Shown here: positions 33,295 to 42,947 of the stretch, piece after piece | How positions within the stretch are numbered: position 1 is the first letter of the stretch | Layout: each line of letters starts with the position of its first letter | Origin: CAMLHP01 sp035759745 | GTDB taxonomy: Bacteria > Gemmatimonadota > Gemmatimonadetes > Gemmatimonadales > GWC2-71-9 | Length of the DNA: 64,000 nucleotides | NCBI GenBank assembly: GCA_035759745.1 | Contig: DASTUF010000013.1 | Coordinates: 1-64,000 of the forward strand | Direction of reading: 5' to 3' | Made by a program: the position numbers and the translations under genes | Notes under the pieces: generated by a model | The model's input: the letters and a program-made list of their open reading frames with translations, nothing else | What the model was told of the DNA's origin: nothing | Databases searched by the model: none

Positions 33295-34313
33295 TCGAGC
33301 GACCGCGCCGCTGGCGGATGACTCCCGCCCTCCGCTCGCTGGTGCGCGAGACCCGGCTCACGCCAGCTCAGCTGGTGGCGCCGCTGTTCGTGGCGGAAGC
33401 CCTCGAACGACCGCATGACGTACACTCCATGCCGGGGGTGCTTCAGTGGCCGGTCGGCGAGGTGTCCGGCGAAGCAGGACGACTGGCCGACCTCGGCGTG
33501 CCGGCCCTGCTCCTCTTCGGCCTTCCCGCCCGCAAGGACGCACACGGTAGTGCCAGTCACGCGCCTGATGGTGTGGTGCAGCGTGCGGTCCGGAGCATCA
33601 AGGCGGCCCGGCCGGAGCTCGTGGTGATGACCGACGTGTGCCTGTGCGAGTACACCACGCACGGGCATTGCGGCCTGGTGAACGGCCGGGGCGATGACTC
33701 CGACCCGGCGCTGCCGGCCGACTTCGTGCTGAACGACCCGACACTCGACGTCCTGGCGCGAATAGCCGTGTCGCATGCGGACGCTGGTGCCGACGTGATC
33801 GCCCCATCCGCGATGCTTGACGGCATGGTCGGCACCATCCGTGCCGCGCTCGACCACGCCGGCCATGCCCACCTGCCCATCCTCTCGTATTCCGCCAAGT
33901 ACGCCTCGGCGTTCTATGGCCCCTTCCGGGATGCCGCCGGCGGCGCGCCTGCCTTCGGCGATCGCGCAACCCACCAGATGGATCCGGGCAATGTGCGCGA
34001 GGCCATGCGCGAGCATGCCCTCGATCTCGCCCAGGGCGCCGACGGGCTGATGGTCAAGCCTGCCCTCGCGTATCTCGACGTGCTTCGCGCCACGCACGAG
34101 CGGTTTCCCGACGCGGTGCTGGCCGCGTACAACGTCAGCGGCGAATACGCCATGGTAAAGGCCGCCGGTGCGACCGGCTGGCTCGACGAGCGTCGTGTAG
34201 TCCTCGAGATACTCCACGCCATCCGGCGCGCCGGTGCCGACCTCATCATCACGTACCATGCCGGCGAGGCCGCGGCGTGGCTGCGGGAGCAAGGAACAGG
34301 AGCCCATGGCTGA
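33291..34313 (+). CDS. hemB: Delta-aminolevulinic acid dehydratase (porphobilinogen synthase)
   Basis: 340 residues from GTG 33291. The active-site zinc cysteine cluster DVCLCEYTTHGHCG is intact, marking a zinc-dependent rather than magnesium-only enzyme. The two substrate-binding lysines are in SYSAKYASAFYGPFRDA and LMVKPALAYLD. It condenses two aminolevulinate molecules to porphobilinogen. It overlaps hemD by 4 nt, and its end overlaps the hemQ start by 8 nt. Confidence 0.96.
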   Translation: MIERPRRWRMTPALRSLVRETRLTPAQLVAPLFVAEALERPHDVHSMPGVLQWPVGEVSGEAGRLADLGVPALLLFGLPARKDAHGSASHAPDGVVQRAVRSIKAARPELVVMTDVCLCEYTTHGHCGLVNGRGDDSDPALPADFVLNDPTLDVLARIAVSHADAGADVIAPSAMLDGMVGTIRAALDHAGHAHLPILSYSAKYASAFYGPFRDAAGGAPAFGDRATHQMDPGNVREAMREHALDLAQGADGLMVKPALAYLDVLRATHERFPDAVLAAYNVSGEYAMVKAAGATGWLDERRVVLEILHAIRRAGADLIITYHAGEAAAWLREQGTGAHG

Positions 34314-34995
34314 GCAGACCCCGGAAACCCTGAATCACTTTGCCGTTGTGTCCTTCAGCCAGCTGTACGCCCAGCTGCCGACAGCGGAACGCCACGCGCG
34401 ACTGCGGAGTTGGCTCGATCGGCTCCGGGCGGCTGCCGAGGCGGTGCACTGCTATCAGCTGAGTGGGTTCGAGAGCGACGGAGAGCTGATGGTGTGGTCA
34501 GCCTGTTCCTCGGCCGAGCCGGAGCGGGTCGGCCGCTTCTTCGCGGATTGGGCGGTGGCCAAGGCCAGCGTGCGGGACCTCGTCGAGATTCGGCAGGTGC
34601 TGTGGGGATTTACGCGCCCGTCGCCCTACACCCGGACCCGGTCGGTCCAGGAGGTGGACCCCTTCGGATCGGCGCGGCGCCCGTTCATGATCGTGTATCC
34701 GTTCGTGAAGACTCCCGACTGGTACCAGCTCGACCGGGAAACGCGCCAACAGATGATGGCCAGTCACATCCGGGTGGGGACCCAGTACAAGGAGATCACC
34801 CAGCTTCTGCTTTACTCGTTCGGCCTCCAGGACCAGGAATTCGTCGTGGTGTACGAGACCGATGACCCGCGCCGCTTCCTGAGCCTCGTCCAGGAGCTGC
34901 GCTCCACCGAGGCGCGGATCTACACCCTCCGCGATGCTCCCCTGCACACCGGTCAGCTGCTGGCTGACATGGAAGCCATTCCCGCATGGCTGTGA
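34306..34995 (+). CDS. hemQ: Coproheme decarboxylase HemQ (ChdC)
   Basis: 229 residues of the chlorite-dismutase-like family. The proximal heme ligand is the His of MMASHIRVG (His154), and the tyrosine expected to start decarboxylation lies in MIVYPFVKTPDWYQL (Tyr131). The distal Arg of true chlorite dismutases is not evident, and the hem neighbourhood fits HemQ. It converts coproheme III to heme b by two oxidative decarboxylations using peroxide. Its presence defines the coproporphyrin-dependent pathway. It overlaps hemB and hemE. Confidence 0.94.
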   Translation: MAEQTPETLNHFAVVSFSQLYAQLPTAERHARLRSWLDRLRAAAEAVHCYQLSGFESDGELMVWSACSSAEPERVGRFFADWAVAKASVRDLVEIRQVLWGFTRPSPYTRTRSVQEVDPFGSARRPFMIVYPFVKTPDWYQLDRETRQQMMASHIRVGTQYKEITQLLLYSFGLQDQEFVVVYETDDPRRFLSLVQELRSTEARIYTLRDAPLHTGQLLADMEAIPAWL

Positions 34996-36023
34996 GCGAG
35001 GCACCGTTGCTCGCAGCGGCGGCGCGGCGGCCCGCCCCCGTGACGCCCATCTGGTTCATGCGTCAGGCCGGTCGCTACATGCCCGAGTACCGGGCCCTCC
35101 GCGAGCGGCACACCCTCCTGGAACTGTGTGCCCAGCCGGAACTGATCACCGAGGTGACGCTCCAGCCGGTTCGGGCACTGGGCGTCGATGCGGCGATCCT
35201 CTTCGCCGACATCCTGCTGCCGCTGGTACCGATGGGGCTGGATCTGGGGTTCGTGGCCGGTGAAGGTCCGGCAATTGCGAATCCGGTGCGCACGGCACAC
35301 GACATCGCGAGCCTCCGGGCTGTCGATCCTGAAGCGGACCTCGGTGCGGTGCTCAGCGGAATCCGCATACTGTCCGGGGAGCTGCCGCCCCACGTGCCGC
35401 TGATCGGCTTCGTGGGTGGCCCGTTCACAGTCGGGACCTATGCCGTGGAGGGCGGCCCCGCCCGGCAGGCCCTCGAAGCGAAAAGGATGATGCATGCGGC
35501 GCCTGAACTCTGGCACGCATTGATGCAGAAGCTGACGGTCGCTCTGGGTGACTTTCTCGTGGCTCAGGTGCGCGCCGGCGCTCGGGTCGTGCAGCTCTTC
35601 GACAGTTGGGCCGGGCTGCTGGATGCACATGACTATCGGACTCACGCTCTGCCCTATTCCCGCGCGGTACTCGAGCGAGTCGCGGATCTCGGCGTGCCCC
35701 GGATTCACTTTGGAGTCGGCGCCAGTCACCTGCTGCCGGCCATGCGCGAAACCGGCGCCGAAGTGCTCGGGCTCGATTGGCGAACGTCGCTCGACGAGGG
35801 CTGGGCATCGGTCGGTCCCGACCGAGCTGTCCAGGGAAACCTGGACCCTGCCGCGCTCTTCGCCCCGCTGCCGGAGCTGCGCCGGCGGGTGGATCGCATC
35901 CTCGAGCGCGCAGCGGGCCGCGACGGCCACATCTTCAACCTGGGGCACGGCATTCTGCCCGGAACGCCGGTGGACCATGTTCGCGCGGTCGTGGATTACG
36001 TGCACGAGCGGACGGCGGGCTGA
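34986..36023 (+). CDS. hemE: Uroporphyrinogen decarboxylase
   Basis: 345 residues. The N-terminal signature PIWFMRQAGRYMPEYR supplies the conserved substrate-binding arginines, and ILFADILLPLVPMG supplies the catalytic Asp. GFVGGPFTVGTYAVEG and the C-terminal FNLGHGILPGTPVDHV are also diagnostic. It removes four carboxyl groups to give coproporphyrinogen III, the branch point of this pathway. It overlaps the hemQ end by 10 nt; hemY follows after 2 nt. Confidence 0.96.
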   Translation: MAVSEAPLLAAAARRPAPVTPIWFMRQAGRYMPEYRALRERHTLLELCAQPELITEVTLQPVRALGVDAAILFADILLPLVPMGLDLGFVAGEGPAIANPVRTAHDIASLRAVDPEADLGAVLSGIRILSGELPPHVPLIGFVGGPFTVGTYAVEGGPARQALEAKRMMHAAPELWHALMQKLTVALGDFLVAQVRAGARVVQLFDSWAGLLDAHDYRTHALPYSRAVLERVADLGVPRIHFGVGASHLLPAMRETGAEVLGLDWRTSLDEGWASVGPDRAVQGNLDPAALFAPLPELRRRVDRILERAAGRDGHIFNLGHGILPGTPVDHVRAVVDYVHERTAG

Positions 36024-36025
36024 AC

Positions 36026-37411
36026 ATGAGCCGCGACGTAGTCATCATCGGCGGGGGAATCACCGGACTGGCAGCGGCTCACCGGCTGCAATCAACGCTG
36101 GGGCCGGGTGCAGTGACCCTGCTGGAGTGCACCGACACACTGGGCGGCAAGATCCGCAGCCAGCGCCAAGGCGAGTTCCTGCTGGAAGCCGGGCCCGACA
36201 GCATCCTCGTATCTCGTCCTGCAGGTCTCCAGCTTTGCCGTGAGCTCGGCATTGCCAGTCGCCTGGTGGGGACCGAACCGCACGCGGCGCCCAGTCAGGT
36301 CAAGCGTGGTGATCGACTCTTTCCGCTCCCGGCCGGTTTCTCGGGCCTGGTGCCGTCCCGCCGCAGTCAACTCCTGGCTTCCAGATTGCTCTCCCTGCCG
36401 GGACGAATTCGCGCGGTGCTTGAGCCGCTGGTGCCTCCCGCGGGTGGCGAGGCCGATGAGTCGGTCGGCGCGTTCTTCCGCCGCCGGTTCGGCCGCGAGG
36501 CGTACAGTCGCCTGTTCGAGCCGCTGCTCGCCGGCATACATGCCGGGGACGGTGATCAGCTGAGCCTCGACGCCACCTTTCCGCAGGTGCGCGAACTCGA
36601 GCGCACGGCCGGCAGCGTGCTCAAGGGGATGCGTGGCCGGGAGCAGGCCGCAGTACCCCTTGGTGCCGCCTTCATGACTTTCCCCGGCGGACTCGCCGAG
36701 CTGGTGAATGCCCTGGCGGAGCAGTTGAATGGCACCGACCTGCGAACGTCAAGCGGGGCGATCGCGGTGGAGGCTGATCGCCCGGGATATCGCGTCATCC
36801 TGGCCTGCGGCTCCAGCATCTCGACGCACGCACTGATCATCGCGACGCCCGCACATGCCGCCGCGCCGCTCCTTGCGGCGCTTGATGCCGAGCTCGCCAG
36901 CTGTCTCCGCAGCATCCCGCATGTGCACACGGCCGTTGTTTCCCTGGCATATCAGCGCGCTGATGTGCATCACCCGCTGCCGGGGTACGGCTACCTCTCC
37001 CCCCGGATCGAAGGCGGCCCGGTGGTCGCCTGCACCTTCGTGTCCCGGAAGTTTGCGGGTCGCGCGCCGTCCCACACCCACCTGTTTCGCTGCTTCATCG
37101 GCCGACATGGTAACGATGCGTCAGCGCTGGCGGACCAGGCGGAGCTGGTGCGGCTGGCCCGCGCCGAGCTGCGGCGCACCCTGGGCATTTACGCCGAACC
37201 GATCATGGCGCAGGTCGTCCGCTGGCCCGGTGGGATGCCCCAGTACACGCTGGGGCACCGCGACCGGGTGGACGCAATCATGCAGGGGGCGACACGCTGG
37301 CCCCGCCTTGCGCTCGCAGGGGCCAGCTTTGGTGGGGTCGGCATCCCCGATTGCATCGCCTCAGGCTGGCGTGCCGCCGACGCGCTGGCTCCCGCCCTGG
37401 TGCCGACATGA
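36026..37411 (+). CDS. hemY: Coproporphyrinogen/protoporphyrinogen oxidase, HemY type
   Basis: 461 residues, FAD-dependent. The dinucleotide-binding start VVIIGGGITGLAAAHRL is followed by LLECTDTLGGKIRS, GPDSIL and the C-terminal GASFGGVGIPDCIASGW of the PPOX family. Beside HemQ it most likely acts as the oxygen-using coproporphyrinogen III oxidase (CgoX), yielding coproporphyrin III. The real substrate cannot be read from sequence. It overlaps hemL by ATGA. Confidence 0.94.
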   Translation: MSRDVVIIGGGITGLAAAHRLQSTLGPGAVTLLECTDTLGGKIRSQRQGEFLLEAGPDSILVSRPAGLQLCRELGIASRLVGTEPHAAPSQVKRGDRLFPLPAGFSGLVPSRRSQLLASRLLSLPGRIRAVLEPLVPPAGGEADESVGAFFRRRFGREAYSRLFEPLLAGIHAGDGDQLSLDATFPQVRELERTAGSVLKGMRGREQAAVPLGAAFMTFPGGLAELVNALAEQLNGTDLRTSSGAIAVEADRPGYRVILACGSSISTHALIIATPAHAAAPLLAALDAELASCLRSIPHVHTAVVSLAYQRADVHHPLPGYGYLSPRIEGGPVVACTFVSRKFAGRAPSHTHLFRCFIGRHGNDASALADQAELVRLARAELRRTLGIYAEPIMAQVVRWPGGMPQYTLGHRDRVDAIMQGATRWPRLALAGASFGGVGIPDCIASGWRAADALAPALVPT

Positions 37412-38700
37412 TCCGCCCCCGATCACGAGCGCTGTTCGAGGAAGCGCTGCGCGCGCTGCCGGGCGGCGTGGATTCGCCGGTGCGTGCCTTCACCGCGGTC
37501 GGCGGTCACCCGGTCTTTGTGGCACGGGGCTCGGGGGCCTGGCTGACAGATGAGGACAACCAGCGTTATGTCGATTACGTCCTCTCATGGGGCGCGCTGA
37601 TCCTCGGACACGCCCCGCCGCGCGTCATCTCGGCTATCCAGGACGCCGCGACTCGCGGAACGAGCTTCGGCGCGCCATCCGTGCACGAGACCAGCCTTGC
37701 CCAGGCACTGCAGCACGCCATGCCGTCGCTCGAACTGCTGCGCTTCGTCTGTTCCGGCACCGAAGCCACCATGAGCGCCGTACGGGTGGCCCGTGCGTTC
37801 ACCGACCGCCCGCAACTGGTGAAGTTTGCCGGCTGCTACCACGGCCATGCCGACCAGTTCCTGGTGCAGGCGGGCTCGGGCGTAGCGACTCTGAGCCTGC
37901 CCGACTCGCCAGGCGTGACCCGTGGTGCGGCGGCCGACACCGTCGTGCTGCCGTTCAATGCGCTCGACGAGGTGGAGGCGCTGTTCAGCAAGCGCCCCGA
38001 TCGCATTGCGGCCGTGATCGTGGAGCCGGTCGCGGGCAACATGGGCGTGGTTCCGGCCGCTCCCGGCTTCCTCGAGGGATTGCGTGCAGTTACCACGAAG
38101 CATGGCGCGCTGCTGATCTTCGATGAGGTGATGACCGGATTTCGGGTCCACCCCGGAGGCGCCCAGGCGTTGTACGGCGTGACGCCGGACCTCACCACCC
38201 TCGGCAAAATCATCGGCGGCGGGCTGCCGGTTGGTGCCTATGGCGGCCGCAGGGAGGTGATGCAGCTGGTCGCGCCGGCGGGCCCGGTTTACCAGGCCGG
38301 CACCCTCGCCGGCAATCCGCTGACCATGGCCGCCGGTCTCGCCATGCTCGCCGAGCTGCGGGCGCCGGGTGTGTGGGACGGCGTCGCCTCCATGGCGCAG
38401 CGACTGGCGGACGGGCTCACCGTGCTTGCCACCGAGGCCGGGGTACCGCTGCACGTCCAGCGCGCAGGAACCATGCTGACACCGTTCTTCACCGAGGCAC
38501 CCGTCACCAGCTGGACCGACGCAGCGCGGGCCCATCGCGAGCGCTTCAGCCGGGTCTTTCATCGCCTGCTCAAACACGGCGTCTACTGGCCGCCATCGCA
38601 GTTCGAGGCCGCGTTCGTGTCGAGCGCCCATGGCGACGCCGAACTGTCGCAGACGCTCGAGGCGTTTCGCGGAGCGCTTCGTGAGGAAGCCGCAGCATGA
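37408..38700 (+). CDS. hemL: Glutamate-1-semialdehyde 2,1-aminomutase
   Basis: 430 residues, a class III aminotransferase fold. The PLP lysine is in TTLGKIIGGGLPVGAYGG (about Lys267). Other diagnostic segments are LPGGVDSPVRAF at the start, FVCSGTEATMSAVRVARAFT, KFAGCYHGHAD and IFDEVMTGFRV. It converts glutamate-1-semialdehyde to 5-aminolevulinate, linking HemA and HemB. It overlaps hemY and hemH by 4 nt each. Confidence 0.96.
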   Translation: MIRPRSRALFEEALRALPGGVDSPVRAFTAVGGHPVFVARGSGAWLTDEDNQRYVDYVLSWGALILGHAPPRVISAIQDAATRGTSFGAPSVHETSLAQALQHAMPSLELLRFVCSGTEATMSAVRVARAFTDRPQLVKFAGCYHGHADQFLVQAGSGVATLSLPDSPGVTRGAAADTVVLPFNALDEVEALFSKRPDRIAAVIVEPVAGNMGVVPAAPGFLEGLRAVTTKHGALLIFDEVMTGFRVHPGGAQALYGVTPDLTTLGKIIGGGLPVGAYGGRREVMQLVAPAGPVYQAGTLAGNPLTMAAGLAMLAELRAPGVWDGVASMAQRLADGLTVLATEAGVPLHVQRAGTMLTPFFTEAPVTSWTDAARAHRERFSRVFHRLLKHGVYWPPSQFEAAFVSSAHGDAELSQTLEAFRGALREEAAA

Positions 38701-39761
38701 CCGTCATCGAACCGGCGCCCCGCTACGACGCGGTGCTCATGGTGGCCTACGGCGGCCCCGACGGCCCCGAGGATGTGCTGCCCTTCCTCGCCCATGCCAC
38801 CCGGGGCCGCAACATCCCGCCTGAACGGCTGCAGGAGGTCGCCAGTCACTACCTGCACTTCGGCGGCGCCAGTCCGATCAACGCGCAGATGCGCGCGCTC
38901 CGGGCCGCACTCGAAGCCGACCTCGCGAGTTATCGGCATCCGCTGCCGGTGTACCTCGGCAACCGGAACTGGCATCCGTCAATCGAGGAGACGGTCCGGA
39001 CCATGGCATCAGATGGAGTCCGATCCGCGCTGCTCCTCATTACTTCGTCGTTCAGCTCCTATTCCAGTTGTCGCCAGTACCAGGAAGATGTCCAGCGCGC
39101 TGTAGCGGCGGTGGGGCCGCGCGCTCCCCGCTTCAACAAGGTTCGCGCCTGCTTCAATCACCCGGGCTTCATCGAGGCCGCTGCCCGATCGCTGGCCGCA
39201 GCGCAGCAGCAAGCGGACGCCGGCCGGGGCCGGCCACAGGTCGTGTTCACCGCACACAGCATTCCCTTGAGCATGGCACGACAGTGTGCCTACGAGGAGC
39301 AGCTTTGGGAGTCGAGCCGGCTGACGGCCACCGCGGCAGGCGTAACCGAATGGACCGTGGCCTTCCAGAGCCGCAGCGGACCGGCACAGGTGCCGTGGCT
39401 GGAGCCGGACATCTGCGCGCAGATCGCCACCTTCGCGTCCGCCGGGGTCCGCGAGGTTGTCGTGATGCCGATAGGGTTTCTGTCGGATCACATGGAAGTG
39501 CTCTTCGACCTGGACCATGAGGCGGCTGGCGTGGCGGCGGATCTCAACGTGGGATTCCATCGGGCAGCTACCGTAGGAACCGACCGCCAGTTTGTCGGAG
39601 CCCTTCGGGACATCGTGGTTGAACGCCTGACAAACTCCCCGCTGAGGCGCGCGGTGGGCAGGATGGAGGCGGCACCCGACGAATGCACGGAGGGTTGCTG
39701 CTGGCCCGGAGCTGCCCTCGCCGACCGCCCGGTGCGCCGGATTACTGGCGGCGCACGCTGA
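38697..39761 (+). CDS. hemH: Ferrochelatase (coproporphyrin type expected)
   Basis: 354 residues. The catalytic His is in FTAHSIPLSM (about His187), and the acidic metal path lies in IGFLSDHMEVLFDLDHEA. In this operon the likely substrate is coproporphyrin III, giving coproheme for HemQ (CpfC). The C-terminal segment DECTEGCCWPG is cysteine-rich, like the [2Fe-2S] cluster sites of some ferrochelatases; the cluster is an inference. Last gene of the operon, overlapping the convergent HEAT-repeat gene by 20 nt. Confidence 0.94.
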   Translation: MTVIEPAPRYDAVLMVAYGGPDGPEDVLPFLAHATRGRNIPPERLQEVASHYLHFGGASPINAQMRALRAALEADLASYRHPLPVYLGNRNWHPSIEETVRTMASDGVRSALLLITSSFSSYSSCRQYQEDVQRAVAAVGPRAPRFNKVRACFNHPGFIEAAARSLAAAQQQADAGRGRPQVVFTAHSIPLSMARQCAYEEQLWESSRLTATAAGVTEWTVAFQSRSGPAQVPWLEPDICAQIATFASAGVREVVVMPIGFLSDHMEVLFDLDHEAAGVAADLNVGFHRAATVGTDRQFVGALRDIVVERLTNSPLRRAVGRMEAAPDECTEGCCWPGAALADRPVRRITGGAR

Positions 39762-41082
39762 GCGCCTGGTCCGCCGCTTCGCTCACTTTTCGGTCCGCCT
39801 CGCGGGCAATCCGGTCCAGGGAGCGCCGGGCTTCCGCGGTATTCGCGGCAGCCAGGCCGGCCACTACATCGAGCCGCATCTCCACCGGCTCGCCGCCGCG
39901 AACCAGTCGCCGGCGCGCCAGTGCGATGCGCACCAGCTCTTCCATCGCTTCGACCGTGCCGATGCGCGCCGCCGCCGTGGCGAGCGCGCGTCGCACCGAC
40001 GAGTCCTTTTCATCGCGCAGGGCGCTCATCAGCGCCGGCGACAACGAGACCCGACCGGCCATTCCGACTGCCGCCGCTGCCGCGATGCGGGTGCCTGCTA
40101 CCGGATGCGTCAGCGCTTCCGACAGGGCCGAACGCGCGATCGGCTCCTCGAAGGCCGCCAGTGCCCGTAGAACCTCTGCCCGCGTCGCCTCGTCAGGATG
40201 CCGGACGGCAGCTGCCAGTGACGGAACCGCCTGAACCTCCGCCAGACGCCCAACCAGGCTTGCCGCGTGGCGCACCTGATGCGGCTTGCCACGCTGCAGC
40301 AAGGGCAGCAGCAGGGGCAGCGCATCGGGCGTCTGCGCGAGTCGATCGTGCAGAAAGCGTCGGGCGGCGAGCGATTCACTGGTGGCGATCCCGTGCACCA
40401 TCACCTCGTGGCCCTCCGGCCCGATCCGGGCGAGCACCTGCGACACCGCCCCCTGGTCCTCCGCCCGGCGCAGCGCGTGGTCCAGCAGGTGGTCGAGCAC
40501 GGGCCGATCCAGCGCGCGTCGGGCGGCGATGAGTCGCACCCGGCGGCGATCGCCCGGCTGCTCGGCGTAGTCCAGCAGCGCGATCGCGGCGCCCGCGACC
40601 CGGTGCCAATCCCGATCGCTGACAGCGGCGCTGATCGCGTCGATGTGTTCCTGGAGCTCCGGGTCCGGTTCCGCGTTTTCGTCGCCCGCGAGTGCAGCAT
40701 ATGCGCCGGAGACCCGGAACGTGGGCTCCGGCTCTACCGGCACGGGAAGGGGCACCAGCGCCAGGCGAATCCCTCGCGCCTCCTGCAGCGGCAGGTCGTC
40801 ACTCGCCAGCGCACGTGCCAGCGCCCCGAGGTCGCTGAGGGTCGCCGCCGAGTCCACCTCCAACCAGTCCACTGCCCGCTCGAGCATCCTGCTCCGCATG
40901 GTGGTTCGGAAGGAAATCGTTCCCCGCTCGAAGCCGGCCTCGAACCGCGCTGGCTCGCTCAGGGTCGCCGCCGCGGCCGCCGCCGCAACCGCCGCCCGCC
41001 CGTGCTCAGCGGTGTCCTTGGGCGTATCGCGAAAGAGGATCACCAGGCGCTCGAACGCCTGGGCAAAAGTGGCCCCGCTCAT
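39742..41082 (-). CDS. HEAT-repeat protein
   Basis: 446 residues, alanine- and leucine-rich, cytoplasmic. From about residue 235 it has HEAT/PBS-lyase-type helical pairs (VRHAASLVGRLAEVQAVPSLAAAVRHPDEATRAEVLRALAAF; SALSEALTHPVAGTRIAAAAAVG; SSVRRALATAAARIG). The N-terminal half is also helical but less regular. It is a scaffold for protein contacts without an enzyme motif. ATG 41082 is preferred over the longer frame, which overlaps the divergent kinase gene. Confidence 0.8.
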   Translation of the reverse strand: MSGATFAQAFERLVILFRDTPKDTAEHGRAAVAAAAAAATLSEPARFEAGFERGTISFRTTMRSRMLERAVDWLEVDSAATLSDLGALARALASDDLPLQEARGIRLALVPLPVPVEPEPTFRVSGAYAALAGDENAEPDPELQEHIDAISAAVSDRDWHRVAGAAIALLDYAEQPGDRRRVRLIAARRALDRPVLDHLLDHALRRAEDQGAVSQVLARIGPEGHEVMVHGIATSESLAARRFLHDRLAQTPDALPLLLPLLQRGKPHQVRHAASLVGRLAEVQAVPSLAAAVRHPDEATRAEVLRALAAFEEPIARSALSEALTHPVAGTRIAAAAAVGMAGRVSLSPALMSALRDEKDSSVRRALATAAARIGTVEAMEELVRIALARRRLVRGGEPVEMRLDVVAGLAAANTAEARRSLDRIAREADRKVSEAADQALSVRRQ

Positions 41083-41204
41083 GGCAATTGGTTCGCCCTC
41101 CTGATTGATCGCGCCCGCAGCGCCTTCCTCTGGCCCTCCCCGGGCCCGGCGCAACGTATCGCACGTCGGGGGCGGATGTCGAGTGGGGGCGATACGTTTG
41201 GCCC

Positions 41205-42938
41205 ATGCAGGTAGAGATCCCACCGCCGGTCGCTGACCCGCTCGAGCTGGATGCGGCACTGTTTCAGGCCGTGCTCACCGCCGGCGCCGCCGTCGTGTCC
41301 GCCGTGCTGTACCATCGCTACCGCAAGCGCTGGTTTGCCTGGTGGACCGTCGCCTGGCTGGCGTACGTCGCCCGGGTCGGCGCCATCATCTGGTTCCTGC
41401 TGACATCCCATCGCGAGCTCCTGCTGCTGCATCAGGTCCTCACCGGCTGGACCGCGCTGGCGCTCCTCTGGACCGCGCTGGTCTTCTCTCGCGGCCTCCA
41501 GTTCCGCCCATGGCACCTCGCGGTGCCGCTGGTGCCGGTCGCCTGGTCCGTTGTGGCGGTCTATTACCTCGACAGCTTCCTGCTGGCGGCCGTGCCAACC
41601 GTGATTGTGCTGAGCCTGGCTACCATCGGGACGGGAGCGGTGTTCCTCCACTACTGGCGCCGCGCCGCCGCTCCAGGAGCCGCCGTTATCGGCTGGGCGA
41701 TGGTGCTGTGGGGCATCCATCACCTCGACTATCCGTTCCTGCGGGCGCAGGGGGCGTGGGCACCGTGGGGTTACTACCTCGACATCGTGTTCGAGCTCGC
41801 GGTGGTCGCCGGATTGATGCTGCTGGTCCAGGACGACCAGCGCCGGGGAATGGATGCCCTCAGCCGGCTGTCGGCCGACCTGCAGCCGGAAGGCCACGGT
41901 GACAGTCCGCTGGTCACCCTGCTGGAGCGACCGCTCTCCCTTCCCGGCGTGCACGGGGCGGCATTCATCGCGAATGACGACACGACCATAACCGCCGGCA
42001 GCGGCCGCGAGACCACCAGCGCCGGTCGGCCGCTCGCGGGCTTCCAGCTGGCAGCGGTGAACCAGGCCCGGCGCACCGGGCGGCCGGCCTCGTTCGGAAT
42101 CCGGCGCGCTGGCAGTTTCGCTACCGCACTTCCGCTGCTCCACGGTGAACGCGCCGCGGGCGTTCTCCTCCTGACCGGCGATGTGCGCGACCCGTTTACC
42201 GTCCTCGATGATCGGGTGCTCCAGGCGCTGGGGCGACAGGTCGCCGCGGCGCTGGCGCACGCAGACTTGTCGCGACGGCTCGCCGCGCGCGGACGCGACC
42301 TCGAGCGCCTCAGCGCGAGGATGGTCGCGCAGCACGAGGACGAACGGCGCCGCTTGTCGCGAGAGCTCCACGATGAATCCGCCCAGCTCCTCTCGGCGAT
42401 CAAGATCGAACTGGGGTTGCTGGCGGAATCCGGTGCTGATCCCGATGGAGTGACCCGGGCCACGGGGCTCGTCGACCAGGGCATTCACAGCATCCGCCGG
42501 GTGGTCAACGACCTGCGCCCGTCGCTGCTCGATGATCTGGGCCTGGTACCCGCATTGCGTTCGCTGGCGGCGGAGGTCCAGGACCGTGGCGGCGTTCGGA
42601 CCTGTTTCAAGCTGGTCGGCGAACCACCCCGACTCACCCCCGCGGGCGAACTCGCGTTCTTTCGCGGCTTGCAGGAAGCGCTCACCAACGTGTTGCGCCA
42701 CGCCGGAGCCACAACCGCAGCCGTGACGCTGGGTCAGGCCACCGCCACCGTGACGCTGCTGGTGGAAGACGATGGCATCGGCATGTCCGGGACGCTGCCC
42801 GCCGAGTTCGAAGGGAGCCGGCACATGGGGCTGGCGGGGATGCGGGAACGCTTCCACTCCCTGGGCGGCAGTGTGGAGGTTCTTCCTCGTGCCCCGCACG
42901 GGCTGCGGCTGCTGCTTCGGCTGCCGGCCGCAGAGTAG
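41205..42938 (+). CDS. NarL-family sensor histidine kinase
   Basis: 577 residues. About seven hydrophobic segments occupy residues 15-210, a multi-pass sensor region. A GAF-like domain follows (~residues 230-350), then a HisKA_3 dimerisation domain with the phospho-His in LSRELHDES (about His389), then an HATPase domain (ALTNVLRHAGA; VEDDGIGM; GLAGMRERFHSLGG). It probably phosphorylates the response regulator encoded 9 nt downstream. The stimulus is unknown; the membrane part resembles 7TM-type sensors. Confidence 0.92.
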   Translation: MQVEIPPPVADPLELDAALFQAVLTAGAAVVSAVLYHRYRKRWFAWWTVAWLAYVARVGAIIWFLLTSHRELLLLHQVLTGWTALALLWTALVFSRGLQFRPWHLAVPLVPVAWSVVAVYYLDSFLLAAVPTVIVLSLATIGTGAVFLHYWRRAAAPGAAVIGWAMVLWGIHHLDYPFLRAQGAWAPWGYYLDIVFELAVVAGLMLLVQDDQRRGMDALSRLSADLQPEGHGDSPLVTLLERPLSLPGVHGAAFIANDDTTITAGSGRETTSAGRPLAGFQLAAVNQARRTGRPASFGIRRAGSFATALPLLHGERAAGVLLLTGDVRDPFTVLDDRVLQALGRQVAAALAHADLSRRLAARGRDLERLSARMVAQHEDERRRLSRELHDESAQLLSAIKIELGLLAESGADPDGVTRATGLVDQGIHSIRRVVNDLRPSLLDDLGLVPALRSLAAEVQDRGGVRTCFKLVGEPPRLTPAGELAFFRGLQEALTNVLRHAGATTAAVTLGQATATVTLLVEDDGIGMSGTLPAEFEGSRHMGLAGMRERFHSLGGSVEVLPRAPHGLRLLLRLPAAE

Positions 42939-42947
42939 ATTCAGCCC

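Noticed and set aside
34306..34995. Chlorite dismutase as the identity of HemQ
   Set aside because: The position between hemB and hemE and the YPFVKTPDWY segment fit coproheme decarboxylase.
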